From contig NZ_FNVP01000006.1 in the NCBI RefSeq assembly GCF_900108015.1, forward strand, positions 73,982-137,981: a stretch of DNA of 64,000 nt, given 5' to 3'. Shown piece after piece: positions 19,157-28,370 of this stretch (position 1 is its first letter; each line of letters starts with the position of its first letter). The DNA comes from Flavobacterium urumqiense. Lineage in GTDB: Bacteria; Bacteroidota; Bacteroidia; Flavobacteriales; Flavobacteriaceae. The notes under the pieces are model-generated. The model saw only the letters and a program-made list of their open reading frames with translations, was not told where the DNA came from and did not search any database. A program made the translations under genes and the position numbers.

Positions 19157-20599
19157 TTACTGAATTGGTAAGCGTACGATTTTTTGATCTTCAAAATATT
19201 GTTTCATAGCCACAAGAGCGGCAATTTCGGCTTCTTTAGCCATTTGGTTTTTCAATACATCGGCATTGTAATATTTTTTTACAAAATGGGTATCAAAATT
19301 TCCGGAACGAAAAGCTTCATGTTCAAAAACGAATTTCCCAAAAGGCAACGTTGTTTGTACGCCTTCCACATGGTAACCATCAATAGCCTTAAGCATCAAT
19401 TGAATCGCTTCTTCGCGAGTTTCTCCGTACGTAATTAGTTTGGCTAACATTGGATCATAATAAATAGGAATGTCCATTCCTTGCTCAAAACCATTATCCA
19501 CACGAATATTTTCGCCCACAGGCAATTGATATCTATCTAAATGACCTACACTTGGTAAAAAATCATTCATAGGGTCTTCGGCATACACACGCAATTCTAA
19601 AGCATGACCTTTTATGTGCAAATCTTCTTGTTTGATGGTTAATTTCTCACCTCTAGCCACTCTGATTTGCAGTTCAACTAAGTCGGTTCCTGTAATCCAT
19701 TCTGTAACGGGATGTTCCACTTGCAAACGGGTATTCATCTCCAAGAAATAGAAATTATTGTTTTCATCCAATAAAAATTCCACAGTTCCTGCTCCTAAAT
19801 AATCGCATGATTTGGCAACTAAAACGGCTGCTTCACCCATTTTTTTACGCAATTCAGGCGTTAAAACCGAAGATGGTGCTTCTTCAATCACTTTTTGATG
19901 ACGGCGCTGTATGCTGCATTCTCTTTCAAATAAATACAAAATGTTGCCATGACTATCCGCCATAACCTGAATTTCTATATGTCGCGGCGAAGCCACATAT
20001 TTTTCAATAAAAACGGAACCATCACCAAAAGCAGAAATCGCTTCGCTAATTGCTCGGTTCATCTGAGATTCAAATTCGTTTTCACTTTCTACCACACGCA
20101 TTCCCTTTCCACCACCACCAGCAGAAGCTTTAATCAAAATAGGAAAACCAATTGCTGTTGCTGCCAATTTTGCTTTTTCGATATCCGTAATTGCTTCATC
20201 TAAACCGGGAACCATTGGAATATTATATTCTTTAACCGCCTCTTTAGCCGCTAATTTGCTTCCCATGATTTTTATGGCTTTTGACTTGGGACCAATAAAA
20301 ATTATGTTGTTTTTTTCGGCTTCTTCTGCAAAATCAGCATTTTCACTCAAAAATCCATATCCAGGATGAATTGCATCCACGTTTAAAGCTTTGGCAACTT
20401 CTATAATTTTGCTTCCTAACAAATACGACTGACTCGAAGGTGCTTCTCCTATCCAAACGGCTTCGTCGGCAAATTTTACGTGCGGTGCATTTCTATCGGC
20501 AGTTGAATATACTGCTACCGTTTTAATGCCCATTTTTTGTGCGGTTTTCATCACCCTGATGGCAATTTCTCCTCTATTGGCTACTAATAATTTTTTCAT
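19157..20599 (-). CDS. accC: Biotin carboxylase subunit
   Basis: A 480-residue AccC-type ATP-grasp enzyme: N-terminal NRGEIAIRV, glycine-rich ATP loop GGGGKGMR, biotin/bicarbonate residues in EMNTRLQVEHPVTE, and a short C-terminal domain. It carboxylates biotin on the carrier protein using ATP and bicarbonate. The genes for its partners lie 3 bases downstream (carboxyltransferase) and 106 bases upstream (carrier). Because the partner is a propionyl-CoA-type carboxyltransferase, this copy probably serves propionyl-CoA rather than fatty-acid synthesis; the accC symbol denotes family, not pathway. Confidence 0.9.
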   Translation of the reverse strand: MKKLLVANRGEIAIRVMKTAQKMGIKTVAVYSTADRNAPHVKFADEAVWIGEAPSSQSYLLGSKIIEVAKALNVDAIHPGYGFLSENADFAEEAEKNNIIFIGPKSKAIKIMGSKLAAKEAVKEYNIPMVPGLDEAITDIEKAKLAATAIGFPILIKASAGGGGKGMRVVESENEFESQMNRAISEAISAFGDGSVFIEKYVASPRHIEIQVMADSHGNILYLFERECSIQRRHQKVIEEAPSSVLTPELRKKMGEAAVLVAKSCDYLGAGTVEFLLDENNNFYFLEMNTRLQVEHPVTEWITGTDLVELQIRVARGEKLTIKQEDLHIKGHALELRVYAEDPMNDFLPSVGHLDRYQLPVGENIRVDNGFEQGMDIPIYYDPMLAKLITYGETREEAIQLMLKAIDGYHVEGVQTTLPFGKFVFEHEAFRSGNFDTHFVKKYYNADVLKNQMAKEAEIAALVAMKQYFEDQKIVRLPIQ

Positions 20600-20705
20600 T
20601 TTTTTATTTTTTAACCGCAGATTCGCTAATTTTTAATTCTCTTACAATTACTTGCTTTGAATAATTAAACAGGCTATTTTTTATTTGCGAATTAGCAGTA
20701 TTTTA

Positions 20706-21191
20706 TTATTCAAATTCAATTAACAACTGTCCTTTATCTACCGCATCGCCCATGGCAACCGAAATCGATTTAATAGTACCATCGCGCGGCGAAAGGAAAC
20801 TATTTTCCATTTTCATAGCACCCAGAATAATTAAATTGTCGTTTTCTTTGACCTCTTGTCCCACCATAACACTAATTTCCAAAATTAATCCTGGCATAGG
20901 CGCTTTAATGAAATTGACTTGTTTAGTAAGACCAACTTCAAATCCCATTTCTTTGATAAGAATATCCAAAGGATTTGAAATCGCTACAGTGTAGGTGTTG
21001 TTATTTACCTTAACGGTGTAGCTTTTTTGATTGAAATCAGAAGTTACGATTTCAGCTTTATAAGGCGTGTTTTCATGCAATATATGGAATTTATTTGTTT
21101 CCACACTAACCGCATCCAGTTGTAAAACATGCTTCTTTTCAACATCAAAATGAAAAGTGTCATTTACATTTACTTTATAACCATTACTCAT
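20706..21191 (-). CDS. Biotin carboxyl carrier protein of acyl-CoA carboxylase
   Basis: A 161-residue protein. The C-terminal 75 residues form a biotinyl domain with Lys127 in the AMKMEN motif and the expected PMPG segment near 98-101. The N-terminal half is the variable linker region seen in stand-alone carriers of PCC-type enzymes. It is the first gene of the three-gene carboxylase operon. The 106-base gap to accC holds no gene. Confidence 0.9.
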   Translation of the reverse strand: MSNGYKVNVNDTFHFDVEKKHVLQLDAVSVETNKFHILHENTPYKAEIVTSDFNQKSYTVKVNNNTYTVAISNPLDILIKEMGFEVGLTKQVNFIKAPMPGLILEISVMVGQEVKENDNLIILGAMKMENSFLSPRDGTIKSISVAMGDAVDKGQLLIEFE

Positions 21192-21293
21192 AAGTACATT
21201 TTTTATTGGTTGTAAAAATAAGTAAAGAAAACGTTTGCGTAATCGAAAAGTTAAAGTTTTATGCTAATTTAATATAGTTTTGCTAAAATAAAT

Positions 21294-23495
21294 CTACAAC
21301 ACTAACAGTCCGAATTCTCTAAGAGTTTTAGCTGGTTTTGAATACCAAAACAATTCAAAGTCTTCCAAATGAGTTTCAAAATCAGTTTTTATTTCTTGAA
21401 ATGTGTAAATTTTAGCATTCGTAACCGCAATTTTTTGAAGTATTTCTACCAGCCATTCGCCTTCATTTTTACCAGTCTGAATGGTGAAACTTTCTTTTTT
21501 GTCATGGAAAGTCAAAGTCATCATTTCCCAGGAATTTCCTTTTTTGGATTTGGTAAAATGTTCTATAAATGGTTTTCCCCCAAGCCAAACGGTTTTTGCA
21601 GTAGGTTTTATTTTAAAATCATCGTCTTCCTGTAAAGCATCAAAAATAAAATCAGGTAAAATTTTGGTCTTTGGGATTTTAAAGTCAAACCAATCTTGCA
21701 ACTCATAATCAAAACAGATTCCGTGCATGAAATTGAACAAGGATTTTTTAAGTCCAAAACTAAATTTATCATGGTCAATTCCTGTTGAATCCGTATAGTT
21801 AATATCATTGTTGGCAAAAGTTCCTAGGATTTCGGTCTCTTTTACCACACCAAACTTCTCCGGATACAAGCCTACGGGACTGTGTGCCGTCATAGCAAAC
21901 TGGTGCCAAAATCCCGATTGCAAAACGCCCACTTCAAATAATTGACGCACCATTTCGAGACTGTCCACCGTTTCCTGAATGGTTTGTGTAGGATAACCGT
22001 ACATCAAATAGGCATGGACCATTACGCCTGCTTCAGTAAAATTTCGGGTAACTTTAGCGACTTGTTCCACCGTTACGCCTTTATCAATCAATTTTAATAA
22101 TCTATCGGAAGCTACTTCGAGTCCGCCAGAAACCGCAATGCAACCGGAAGCTTTGAGTAGCAAACACAAATCTTTGGTAAAACTTTTTTCGAATCGAATG
22201 TTGGTCCACCAAGTCACTGATAAATTACGACGCAAAATTTCTAGAGCCAAAGCGCGCATTAATGCCGGAGGTGCCGCTTCATCAACATAATGAAAACCGT
22301 TTTGTCCTGTTTGCGTGATCATTTCTTCCATTCGGTCGCACAATAAATTGGCGGCAACAGGTTCATACACTTTGATGTAATCCAAAGAAATGTCGCAAAA
22401 AGTGCATTTTCCCCAGTAGCAACCGTGCGCCATGGTAAGTTTATTCCAACGTCCGTCACTCCACATACGATGCATTGGATTCACAATTTCGATAACCGAT
22501 ATGTATTTATCCAATAACAAATCAGAGTAATCAGGCGTTCCTACTTGCGATTGTTTGTAATCTGGCTTAGTGGAATTATTTTTATAAATTACTTTCCCAT
22601 CTTCCAGAAGAAAAGTTCGTTTATATTGCTTCTCGACTGCACTCGAAGTGACAGCATTTATAAGTTCTTCTATTGGCATTTCACCATCATCCAAAGTGAT
22701 GTAATCAATAAACTCAAAAACGCGTGCATCCGAAAGTGAACGCAGTTCTGTATTTGGGAAACCGCCACCCATTGAAATTTTAATATTCGGGTACTGCGTT
22801 TTCACCCATTGTGCCGAACGAAAAGCTGAATATAAATTCCCTGGAAACGGAACGGAAATCAGAAATAATGTAGGTTCAATAGTTTTTATTCTTTCCTTTA
22901 AAATTGAAAGAAGTACGTTATCAATATACGTTGGTTCTTGTTTTAAAGCTTCGTACAATTCATCAAAAGAATTTGCAGAACGACCCAAACGTTCCGCATA
23001 GCGGCTAAAACCAAAATTAGCATCAACACATTCGACAATAAAGTCCGAAATATCTTCGAGATACAAAGTCGATAAATGTTTTGCTTTATCTTGTGTTCCC
23101 ATTGTTCCAAATGCCCAATCTAATTCTTCCAATCGTGCAAATCGGGACGCTTCCGGCAAGAAATCCTCCTGACAAATTTGCAGTGCAAATGTTGGATTTT
23201 TCCCCTGTAAAAAAGCGATTACAGGATCGATGGTTTTAAGATATTCGTCTTGTAAAGCATAAATCCGCTTTGAATTATCAGAAACTTCTCCAACTTCAAA
23301 AGTTGAACTTGCAACTTTAAACAAACTTTGTAGACCTTCTTTCGAAAACAATTTCAAAATTACTTCAATTCCTAAATCAGCCTGAACAGAATCAATATTT
23401 TTGGTATTCAGAAACCCTTTTATATACGCTGTTGCTGGATACGGCGTATTCAATTGGGTAAAAGGCGGCGTGATGAGGAATAATTTGGTTTTCAA
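21294..23495 (-). CDS. B12-binding-domain-type radical SAM protein
   Basis: A 733-residue protein. Residues 1 to about 280 resemble a cobalamin-binding-like Rossmann region (start TPPFTQLNTPYPA). The radical SAM core follows, with cysteines Cys359, Cys364 and Cys367 in CYWGKCTFC. The spacing is CX4CX2C rather than the classical CX3CX2C. GGxP-like and (S)GGLE segments follow (SGGLEVASDR). It would bind a 4Fe-4S cluster and cleave S-adenosylmethionine; the substrate is unknown. The gene stands alone, 103 bases from the biotin carrier gene. Residues 281-289 are encoded by a widespread repeat motif (see 22630-22653). Confidence 0.8.
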   Translation of the reverse strand: MKTKLFLITPPFTQLNTPYPATAYIKGFLNTKNIDSVQADLGIEVILKLFSKEGLQSLFKVASSTFEVGEVSDNSKRIYALQDEYLKTIDPVIAFLQGKNPTFALQICQEDFLPEASRFARLEELDWAFGTMGTQDKAKHLSTLYLEDISDFIVECVDANFGFSRYAERLGRSANSFDELYEALKQEPTYIDNVLLSILKERIKTIEPTLFLISVPFPGNLYSAFRSAQWVKTQYPNIKISMGGGFPNTELRSLSDARVFEFIDYITLDDGEMPIEELINAVTSSAVEKQYKRTFLLEDGKVIYKNNSTKPDYKQSQVGTPDYSDLLLDKYISVIEIVNPMHRMWSDGRWNKLTMAHGCYWGKCTFCDISLDYIKVYEPVAANLLCDRMEEMITQTGQNGFHYVDEAAPPALMRALALEILRRNLSVTWWTNIRFEKSFTKDLCLLLKASGCIAVSGGLEVASDRLLKLIDKGVTVEQVAKVTRNFTEAGVMVHAYLMYGYPTQTIQETVDSLEMVRQLFEVGVLQSGFWHQFAMTAHSPVGLYPEKFGVVKETEILGTFANNDINYTDSTGIDHDKFSFGLKKSLFNFMHGICFDYELQDWFDFKIPKTKILPDFIFDALQEDDDFKIKPTAKTVWLGGKPFIEHFTKSKKGNSWEMMTLTFHDKKESFTIQTGKNEGEWLVEILQKIAVTNAKIYTFQEIKTDFETHLEDFELFWYSKPAKTLREFGLLVL
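22630..22653 (-). repeat. Dispersed repeat motif embedded in frame in the radical SAM gene
   Basis: Read on the minus strand this is TGTCACTTCGAGTGCAGTCG followed by AGAA. I know variants of this sequence (TGTCACTTCGAGCGCAGTCG) as a common intergenic repeat in Flavobacteriia and other bacteria. Here it is inside a coding frame and translates as AVTSSAVEK (residues 281-289), at the junction between the N-terminal domain and the radical SAM core. Confidence 0.6.
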
Positions 23496-23563
23496 AAGAA
23501 ATAAGTTTGGCGCAAAAATAAGGCTTATTTAACAACTTTAAAATTCTAATCAAAGTATAAACA

Positions 23564-23589
23564 CAAAAAGCCCAATAAATTGGCTTTTC
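23564..23589 (-). terminator. Terminator after the alpha/beta hydrolase gene
   Basis: AAAAGCCCAA pairs with TTGGCTTTT around ATAAA, with T-rich ends on the minus strand. It lies 20 bases after the stop of the hydrolase gene. Confidence 0.65.
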
Positions 23590-23608
23590 ACGTCCAATGT
23601 AAATTCTA

Positions 23609-24985
23609 TTACTTCGACTGAACCAAAATCCATTTGGAAATTTCCTCTAATGCAATTGGAGAAAATGTTTGCTCTAAAGTTTCATATTCATCAGGAGAAC
23701 CCGTTTTGCATTCTTGAAACAGATGATTCAAATTACGTAGTATTTTGGCGGTTGCTTTTTTATTACCTCCTTTTGCCAGCGCATTTTTAATCGCATTTAT
23801 ATTTACATCAGCAGGAACTTGCAAATCTTTGTCGCCATTTATTGCCAAAACAGGACATTTCACTTTTTCTAAAGCTGTAGATGGATCAAATTTCAAAAAA
23901 TTAACCATCCAAGGACTTGTAATTTGGAAAGTTAATCTACTTATTTGTTCTTCATTCATTTTCTCACCAAATTGCAATTTGAAATAACTATTTATTTTAG
24001 TTTTTAAATTAGTATCAATAGGAGATGAAGCCAAAATCATATCATAAGCACCTTTCAAAATTTCTTGCCCCTTTTGAATTTCATTTTCAGAAACTCCCAT
24101 TTGGCGCTCTATTTTTTCTTTTTGCAAAAGCATCAATTTATCGCCACGAATTGCGGTTCCTGCCAATAATACAATGAAATTAATATCCTTCGAATTCCCG
24201 GCAACAATAGGCGCAATTACTCCTCCTTCACTATGTCCGATTAATCCAATCTTGTTTTTAAAAATTTCTTTTCTGCTTCGCAAATAATCAACTCCTGCTC
24301 TAACGTCTTTTGCAAAATCCATAGTGGTTGCTGTTTTAAAATCACCAGTTGATTTTGCAACTCCACGATCATCAAATCTTAAAACCGCAATTCCTTTTTT
24401 AGTTAAATAATTGGCTAAAACAAGAAAGGGTTTGTGTCCCAATAATTCTTCATCTCTGTTTTGAGGACCGCTACCTGTAATCAAAATTACGGCAGGAAAA
24501 TGGCCTTCTTTTTGGGGCAAACTTAAAGTTCCTGCCAAAACGTTTTTATCTGTTTTATTTTCAAATGTGACTTCTTCTATATAATAAGGATAGGGCTTTT
24601 GTGGCTCCTGAGGTCTTATTACTATTTTTTTTTCTATTACCGATCTTGACATATTCATAGCAAAGGATTGACCTCCTTGTGTAAAATTACCAACAATCAT
24701 GTTCTCCTTATTCAATGTACCTTCATAACTAATTGAAGCAGATGGTATTTGCAACTTCAAAATAGAATTTTCAAAACTGGTCGTAGTTACTGGAATTCCT
24801 TTAGCACCTTGATCGGGACTATCCATTGTTGAACTATAGCTATTTTCGGTTTTATTGACATTAAATACAACTCTTAACTGTGCGCCAGGAACTTTTAAAA
24901 CTCCATTCCATTGCCCTGTAATTTCTTGCCCAACCATTGTAATAGAGGCAAAAATTGCTACTAAAAAAAATACTGTTTTCTTCAT
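23609..24985 (-). CDS. Secreted alpha/beta-hydrolase
   Basis: A 458-residue protein with a signal peptide (residues 1-19, no lipobox). Residues 20 to about 130 form a small beta-rich domain, then an alpha/beta-hydrolase fold with the oxyanion region ITGSGPQNRDE near 169-179 and nucleophile Ser252 (GHSEGG). The acid and histidine are likely in INGDKDLQVP and LNHLFQ near the C-terminus. It belongs to the group of dienelactone-hydrolase-like esterases common in Bacteroidota. The substrate is unknown. It is monocistronic, with a 43-base gap to the SdpI-like gene upstream. Confidence 0.85.
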   Translation of the reverse strand: MKKTVFFLVAIFASITMVGQEITGQWNGVLKVPGAQLRVVFNVNKTENSYSSTMDSPDQGAKGIPVTTTSFENSILKLQIPSASISYEGTLNKENMIVGNFTQGGQSFAMNMSRSVIEKKIVIRPQEPQKPYPYYIEEVTFENKTDKNVLAGTLSLPQKEGHFPAVILITGSGPQNRDEELLGHKPFLVLANYLTKKGIAVLRFDDRGVAKSTGDFKTATTMDFAKDVRAGVDYLRSRKEIFKNKIGLIGHSEGGVIAPIVAGNSKDINFIVLLAGTAIRGDKLMLLQKEKIERQMGVSENEIQKGQEILKGAYDMILASSPIDTNLKTKINSYFKLQFGEKMNEEQISRLTFQITSPWMVNFLKFDPSTALEKVKCPVLAINGDKDLQVPADVNINAIKNALAKGGNKKATAKILRNLNHLFQECKTGSPDEYETLEQTFSPIALEEISKWILVQSK

Positions 24986-25028
24986 TTTTTTTGATTAAAA
25001 TCTATAAATTAAACTTGATGCTAAAACC

Positions 25029-25682
25029 TTAACCCTTTTTCTCTATCTCCTTAAACTTAAAATAAGAATAAACCATAGGGACGATAACTATTAGTCCAAT
25101 TATTGATAAGAATCCCACTAAAAAAAATTCATCCGGCAGAATAATCCCTCCAATAATAATTAATAAACCACCAATAAACCAAAGTTTACTTGCAAAAGTA
25201 TGCGTAGCTTTCCACACTTCTTTATTTTCTAAAGTCCATGGTGTCCGTATCCCTAAAAAATAATTAGGCTGTATTACTTTAAAATAATTCCCCATCACAA
25301 CAATTAAAATTCCTATAAGAGCAAAAATTAAATTTGGATTTGAAATAGATTCATTTTTCGTTAGGTGTATGATAAACATAGACAGCAAAGACATTATTAA
25401 AACCAGTACAAATTTAATTTGATAATACTTTCCTCCCATTAGGTCAATTCTTTTTTTGGGATCAATTTTAGGGATGATCAATAGTAAAAGATACGTTAAA
25501 ACCGGTAAAATAAATAACAATCCAATCAAAGAATATTTATCTCCCCATCGATCAATTTCTCCTTTATAATTCCAATGAGTTGGCACTTTTGCTGGTAGCG
25601 AATTCCACAAAAAAGCCAAGTAAATAAAAGGAACTAAAATAATTCCGATAATAGGTAATTCTTTTCTTAAAGTTAATTTCAT
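25029..25682 (-). CDS. SdpI-family membrane protein (DUF1648 type)
   Basis: A 217-residue membrane protein with about six hydrophobic segments. It begins with the DUF1648 pattern LPAKVPTHWNYKGEIDRWG near 29-47, and the SdpI-family block FLGIRTPWTL is at about 142-151. In Bacillus subtilis SdpI gives immunity to the SdpC toxin and holds SdpR at the membrane. Its gene starts 4 bases after the stop of an SdpR-like repressor gene, the same order as sdpRI. No SdpC-like toxin gene is visible, so the role here may be general envelope-stress signalling. Confidence 0.85.
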   Translation of the reverse strand: MKLTLRKELPIIGIILVPFIYLAFLWNSLPAKVPTHWNYKGEIDRWGDKYSLIGLLFILPVLTYLLLLIIPKIDPKKRIDLMGGKYYQIKFVLVLIMSLLSMFIIHLTKNESISNPNLIFALIGILIVVMGNYFKVIQPNYFLGIRTPWTLENKEVWKATHTFASKLWFIGGLLIIIGGIILPDEFFLVGFLSIIGLIVIVPMVYSYFKFKEIEKKG

Positions 25683-25686
25683 GTTT

Positions 25687-25941
25687 TTATTTTTTAAAAG
25701 TTAATATCCATTGCAAAACATCTTCCATTATAGTAGTATTAATAGAATAAATTATGAATTGCCCTTTTTTTTCAGAGGTAATTAAATCAGCTTGTTTTAA
25801 AATATCCAAATGGTGGGAAATACTAGGTTTCGAAATATTAAAATGATCTGCGATTTCACCCGCAGACAGTTCCTTTTTTTTCAAAAGTTCTAATATTTCT
25901 CTTCGTGTAGCATCATTTAAAGCTTTAAAAATAGCATTCAT
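25687..25941 (-). CDS. ArsR-family repressor, SdpR-like
   Basis: An 84-residue winged helix-turn-helix protein: FKALNDATRREILELLKK at the start, recognition helix in FNISKPSISHHLDILKQADL, then a short wing. It has no metal-binding cysteines, as in autorepressor SdpR. It is the first gene of a two-gene unit with the SdpI-like gene. A palindrome 19 bases upstream of its start (25960-25979) is a good candidate for its own operator. Confidence 0.87.
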   Translation of the reverse strand: MNAIFKALNDATRREILELLKKKELSAGEIADHFNISKPSISHHLDILKQADLITSEKKGQFIIYSINTTIMEDVLQWILTFKK

Positions 25942-25959
25942 TATTTAAAGTATTTATAT

Positions 25960-25979
25960 ATTTAGACAAATATCTAAAT
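25960..25979. promoter_or_regulatory. Operator-like palindrome upstream of sdpR-like gene
   Basis: A perfect 7-bp inverted repeat, ATTTAGA-N6-TCTAAAT, lies just upstream of the ArsR-type repressor gene. The length and symmetry fit ArsR-family operators. A further ATTTAG half-site-like sequence follows at 25986-25993. Autoregulation is inferred from position. Confidence 0.55.
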
Positions 25980-26062
25980 ACTTTTTAGATTTAGCAAATA
26001 TTTGTTTTCATTTTTTTGGTATTTTAGCACTAAATAAAAAATATAATTCTAAACGTAGCATA

Positions 26063-26692
26063 ATGATTTTTAATAAAGAATTTAAAAATGCAATCCAAAA
26101 TCTACCTGGTACTGAAAAAGATAAATTGATTTTAAGGCTACTGAAAAGGGATTTGGATTTAGCTAACCGCCTGTATTTTGAATTGGTAAGCACACAAAGT
26201 GTTGAAGACCGCAGAGAAATTCTTCAAAATAATATAACTGTCGCAACAAAAACAATGTATGATCACTTTTATTCGCTGGGATATCTTCTTATGGATATGC
26301 GCAGTTTGAGCGGCGATATAACAGAACATGTAAAAATAACCAAAGATAAATATGGCGAAATTAGTTTCAACTTACAAATGCTAAACCAAGTAATAAGCTT
26401 AAACAAATTGCATATATTAAACACAAAACCTCAAAATACGCATACTTTTTGCACTTATGTAAATGCCCGTGCATTCAAAATTTTGATACTTATTAATGCT
26501 CTTCATGAAGATTATAGAATAGAATTTAAAGCTGATTTAAAAAAATTAGGTCTACTTATTTCTGAGAATAGTCTCTTAATGAAAACAGCTATTTACAACG
26601 GATTGGATGTAAAGTGGCTTTTAGAAAACGAAATACCTACCAATATTGTTGCCATACACAAAGAAATTAGAAGCAATGGTTTTCTAAAATAA
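26063..26692 (+). CDS. Conserved hypothetical protein
   Basis: A 209-residue, mostly alpha-helical soluble protein without signal peptide or membrane segments. I do not recognise a named domain. It begins MIFNKEFKNAIQ and has a charged helical N-terminal half (KDKLILRLLKRDLDLANR). It precedes bshC by 49 bases on the same strand. The two genes have nearly the same promoter-like sequence upstream (26011-26040 and 26708-26738), suggesting separate but similar transcription starts. Confidence 0.75.
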   Translation: MIFNKEFKNAIQNLPGTEKDKLILRLLKRDLDLANRLYFELVSTQSVEDRREILQNNITVATKTMYDHFYSLGYLLMDMRSLSGDITEHVKITKDKYGEISFNLQMLNQVISLNKLHILNTKPQNTHTFCTYVNARAFKILILINALHEDYRIEFKADLKKLGLLISENSLLMKTAIYNGLDVKWLLENEIPTNIVAIHKEIRSNGFLK

Positions 26693-26741
26693 ATAGTTCT
26701 TCCAATATTTTTCGGTAATTTAGCATCAAATAAAATTCAAC

Positions 26742-28334
26742 ATGCCAACCGACTGTATCAGCTATCAGAATTCAGGATATTTCTCTTCTTTAATAAATGA
26801 TTATTTAAATGAAAATAACAATTTGGATTCTCTATATCATCGGTTTCCAAAGCTTGAAAACTTTGAAAGCCAAATCCTTGAAAAGCAAAACAACTATGAC
26901 AATACTATTAGACCTACTTTAGTTTCAACTTTACAAAAACAATATTCGGCTATTTCAACTTCCGTTTTAACAAAACAAAATATTGAAGCTTTAGCACTTC
27001 CAAATACATTTACGGTAACGACTGGTCACCAATTAAATTTATTCAGTGGACCTTTGTATTTTTTATACAAGATTATTTCAACAATTAATTTAACCACTGA
27101 ATTAAAAGCGAAATATCCTTCCCATAACTTTGTTCCCATTTACTGGATGGCGACCGAAGATCATGATTTTGAAGAGATTAATTATTTCAATTTTAAAGGG
27201 AAAAAATTCAGATGGAATACTCAAAGTACTGGACCTGTTGGCAGATTAACTACTAAAGGTTTAGAAGATTTCTTTGAAGTATACGCCTTGGAAATTGGTT
27301 CAAGCACAAATTCCGAGACCATAAAAAAACTGTTTCAGGAATCGTATCTCAAGCACGATAATCTGGCTGATGCTACAAGACATTTAGCTAATGCATTATT
27401 TGGTGCAACTGGTTTGGTTATTCTGGATGCGGATAATTCAGACTTAAAACGAACTTTTATTCCTTTTGTTAAAGAAGAATTACTGCATCAATCTTCACAT
27501 AATTTAGTACTTGAAACTGCCGAAAAACTAAAAGATTATACTATTCAGGTAAATCCTCGTGAAATCAATTTATTTTACATTGAAGATGCGCTACGCGAAC
27601 GCATAATTCTTGAAAATGGGAAATATAAAGTAAACCACACCAAAATTAAATTTTCTGAAAGCGAAATTCTAGCATTATTAGAAAGTCATCCCGAAAAATT
27701 CAGTCCTAACGTGATTATGCGTCCCTTATATCAGGAAGTGATTTTACCAAATCTATGCTACATTGGCGGAGGCGGAGAAATTGCATATTGGTTGGAATTA
27801 AAATCATTTTTCGCTGCTGCAAAAGTGACTTTTCCAATACTTTTATTAAGAAATTCAGTATTGTTAACCACAGAAAAACAAGCTAAAAAAGCAGACAAAC
27901 TGGGGTTAAGTTGGAAAGATTTATTTTCTAAACAAGCTGAATTATTAAATAATAAAACCAGACAATTATCTGAATTTCCAATCGATTTATTACCGATGAA
28001 AGAGCAATTACAAAAACAATTCGAATCATTGTATGAAATAGCAAATCATACCGATAAAGCTTTTATTGGAGCAGTAAAAGCACAAGAAGTTAGACAAACC
28101 AAAGGATTGGAAAATCTGGAAAAACGGTTACTAAAAGCACAAAAAAGAAAGTTAAGCGACGTATTACAGCGCATCACAGACTTACAAAACGATTTGTTCC
28201 CAAACGAAAGTTTACAGGAGCGTCAAGCTAATTTCTCTGAATTTTATTTAGAAAATGGAGAGCATTTGATTCCAATGATTATCAATCAATTGAGACCTTT
28301 GGAACAAAATTTCGATATTATTTTATTGCCATAA
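26742..28334 (+). CDS. bshC: Bacillithiol biosynthesis cysteine-adding enzyme BshC
   Basis: A 530-residue protein typical of BshC in length and motifs: VTTGHQLNLFSGPLYFLYKI near residues 95-114, PIYWMATEDHDFEEIN near 131-146, and GGGGEIAYW near 341-349, plus a C-terminal coiled-coil with many Leu and Lys (about 400-490). BshC joins cysteine to glucosaminyl-malate in the last step of bacillithiol synthesis. Flavobacteria make this thiol. The genes for BshA and BshB are not in the window. Downstream after 36 bases is a membrane acyltransferase gene. Confidence 0.95.
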   Translation: MPTDCISYQNSGYFSSLINDYLNENNNLDSLYHRFPKLENFESQILEKQNNYDNTIRPTLVSTLQKQYSAISTSVLTKQNIEALALPNTFTVTTGHQLNLFSGPLYFLYKIISTINLTTELKAKYPSHNFVPIYWMATEDHDFEEINYFNFKGKKFRWNTQSTGPVGRLTTKGLEDFFEVYALEIGSSTNSETIKKLFQESYLKHDNLADATRHLANALFGATGLVILDADNSDLKRTFIPFVKEELLHQSSHNLVLETAEKLKDYTIQVNPREINLFYIEDALRERIILENGKYKVNHTKIKFSESEILALLESHPEKFSPNVIMRPLYQEVILPNLCYIGGGGEIAYWLELKSFFAAAKVTFPILLLRNSVLLTTEKQAKKADKLGLSWKDLFSKQAELLNNKTRQLSEFPIDLLPMKEQLQKQFESLYEIANHTDKAFIGAVKAQEVRQTKGLENLEKRLLKAQKRKLSDVLQRITDLQNDLFPNESLQERQANFSEFYLENGEHLIPMIINQLRPLEQNFDIILLP

Positions 28335-28370
28335 ACGCTGGCAGCATTAACCCAAACCCACCAAAAGCCA

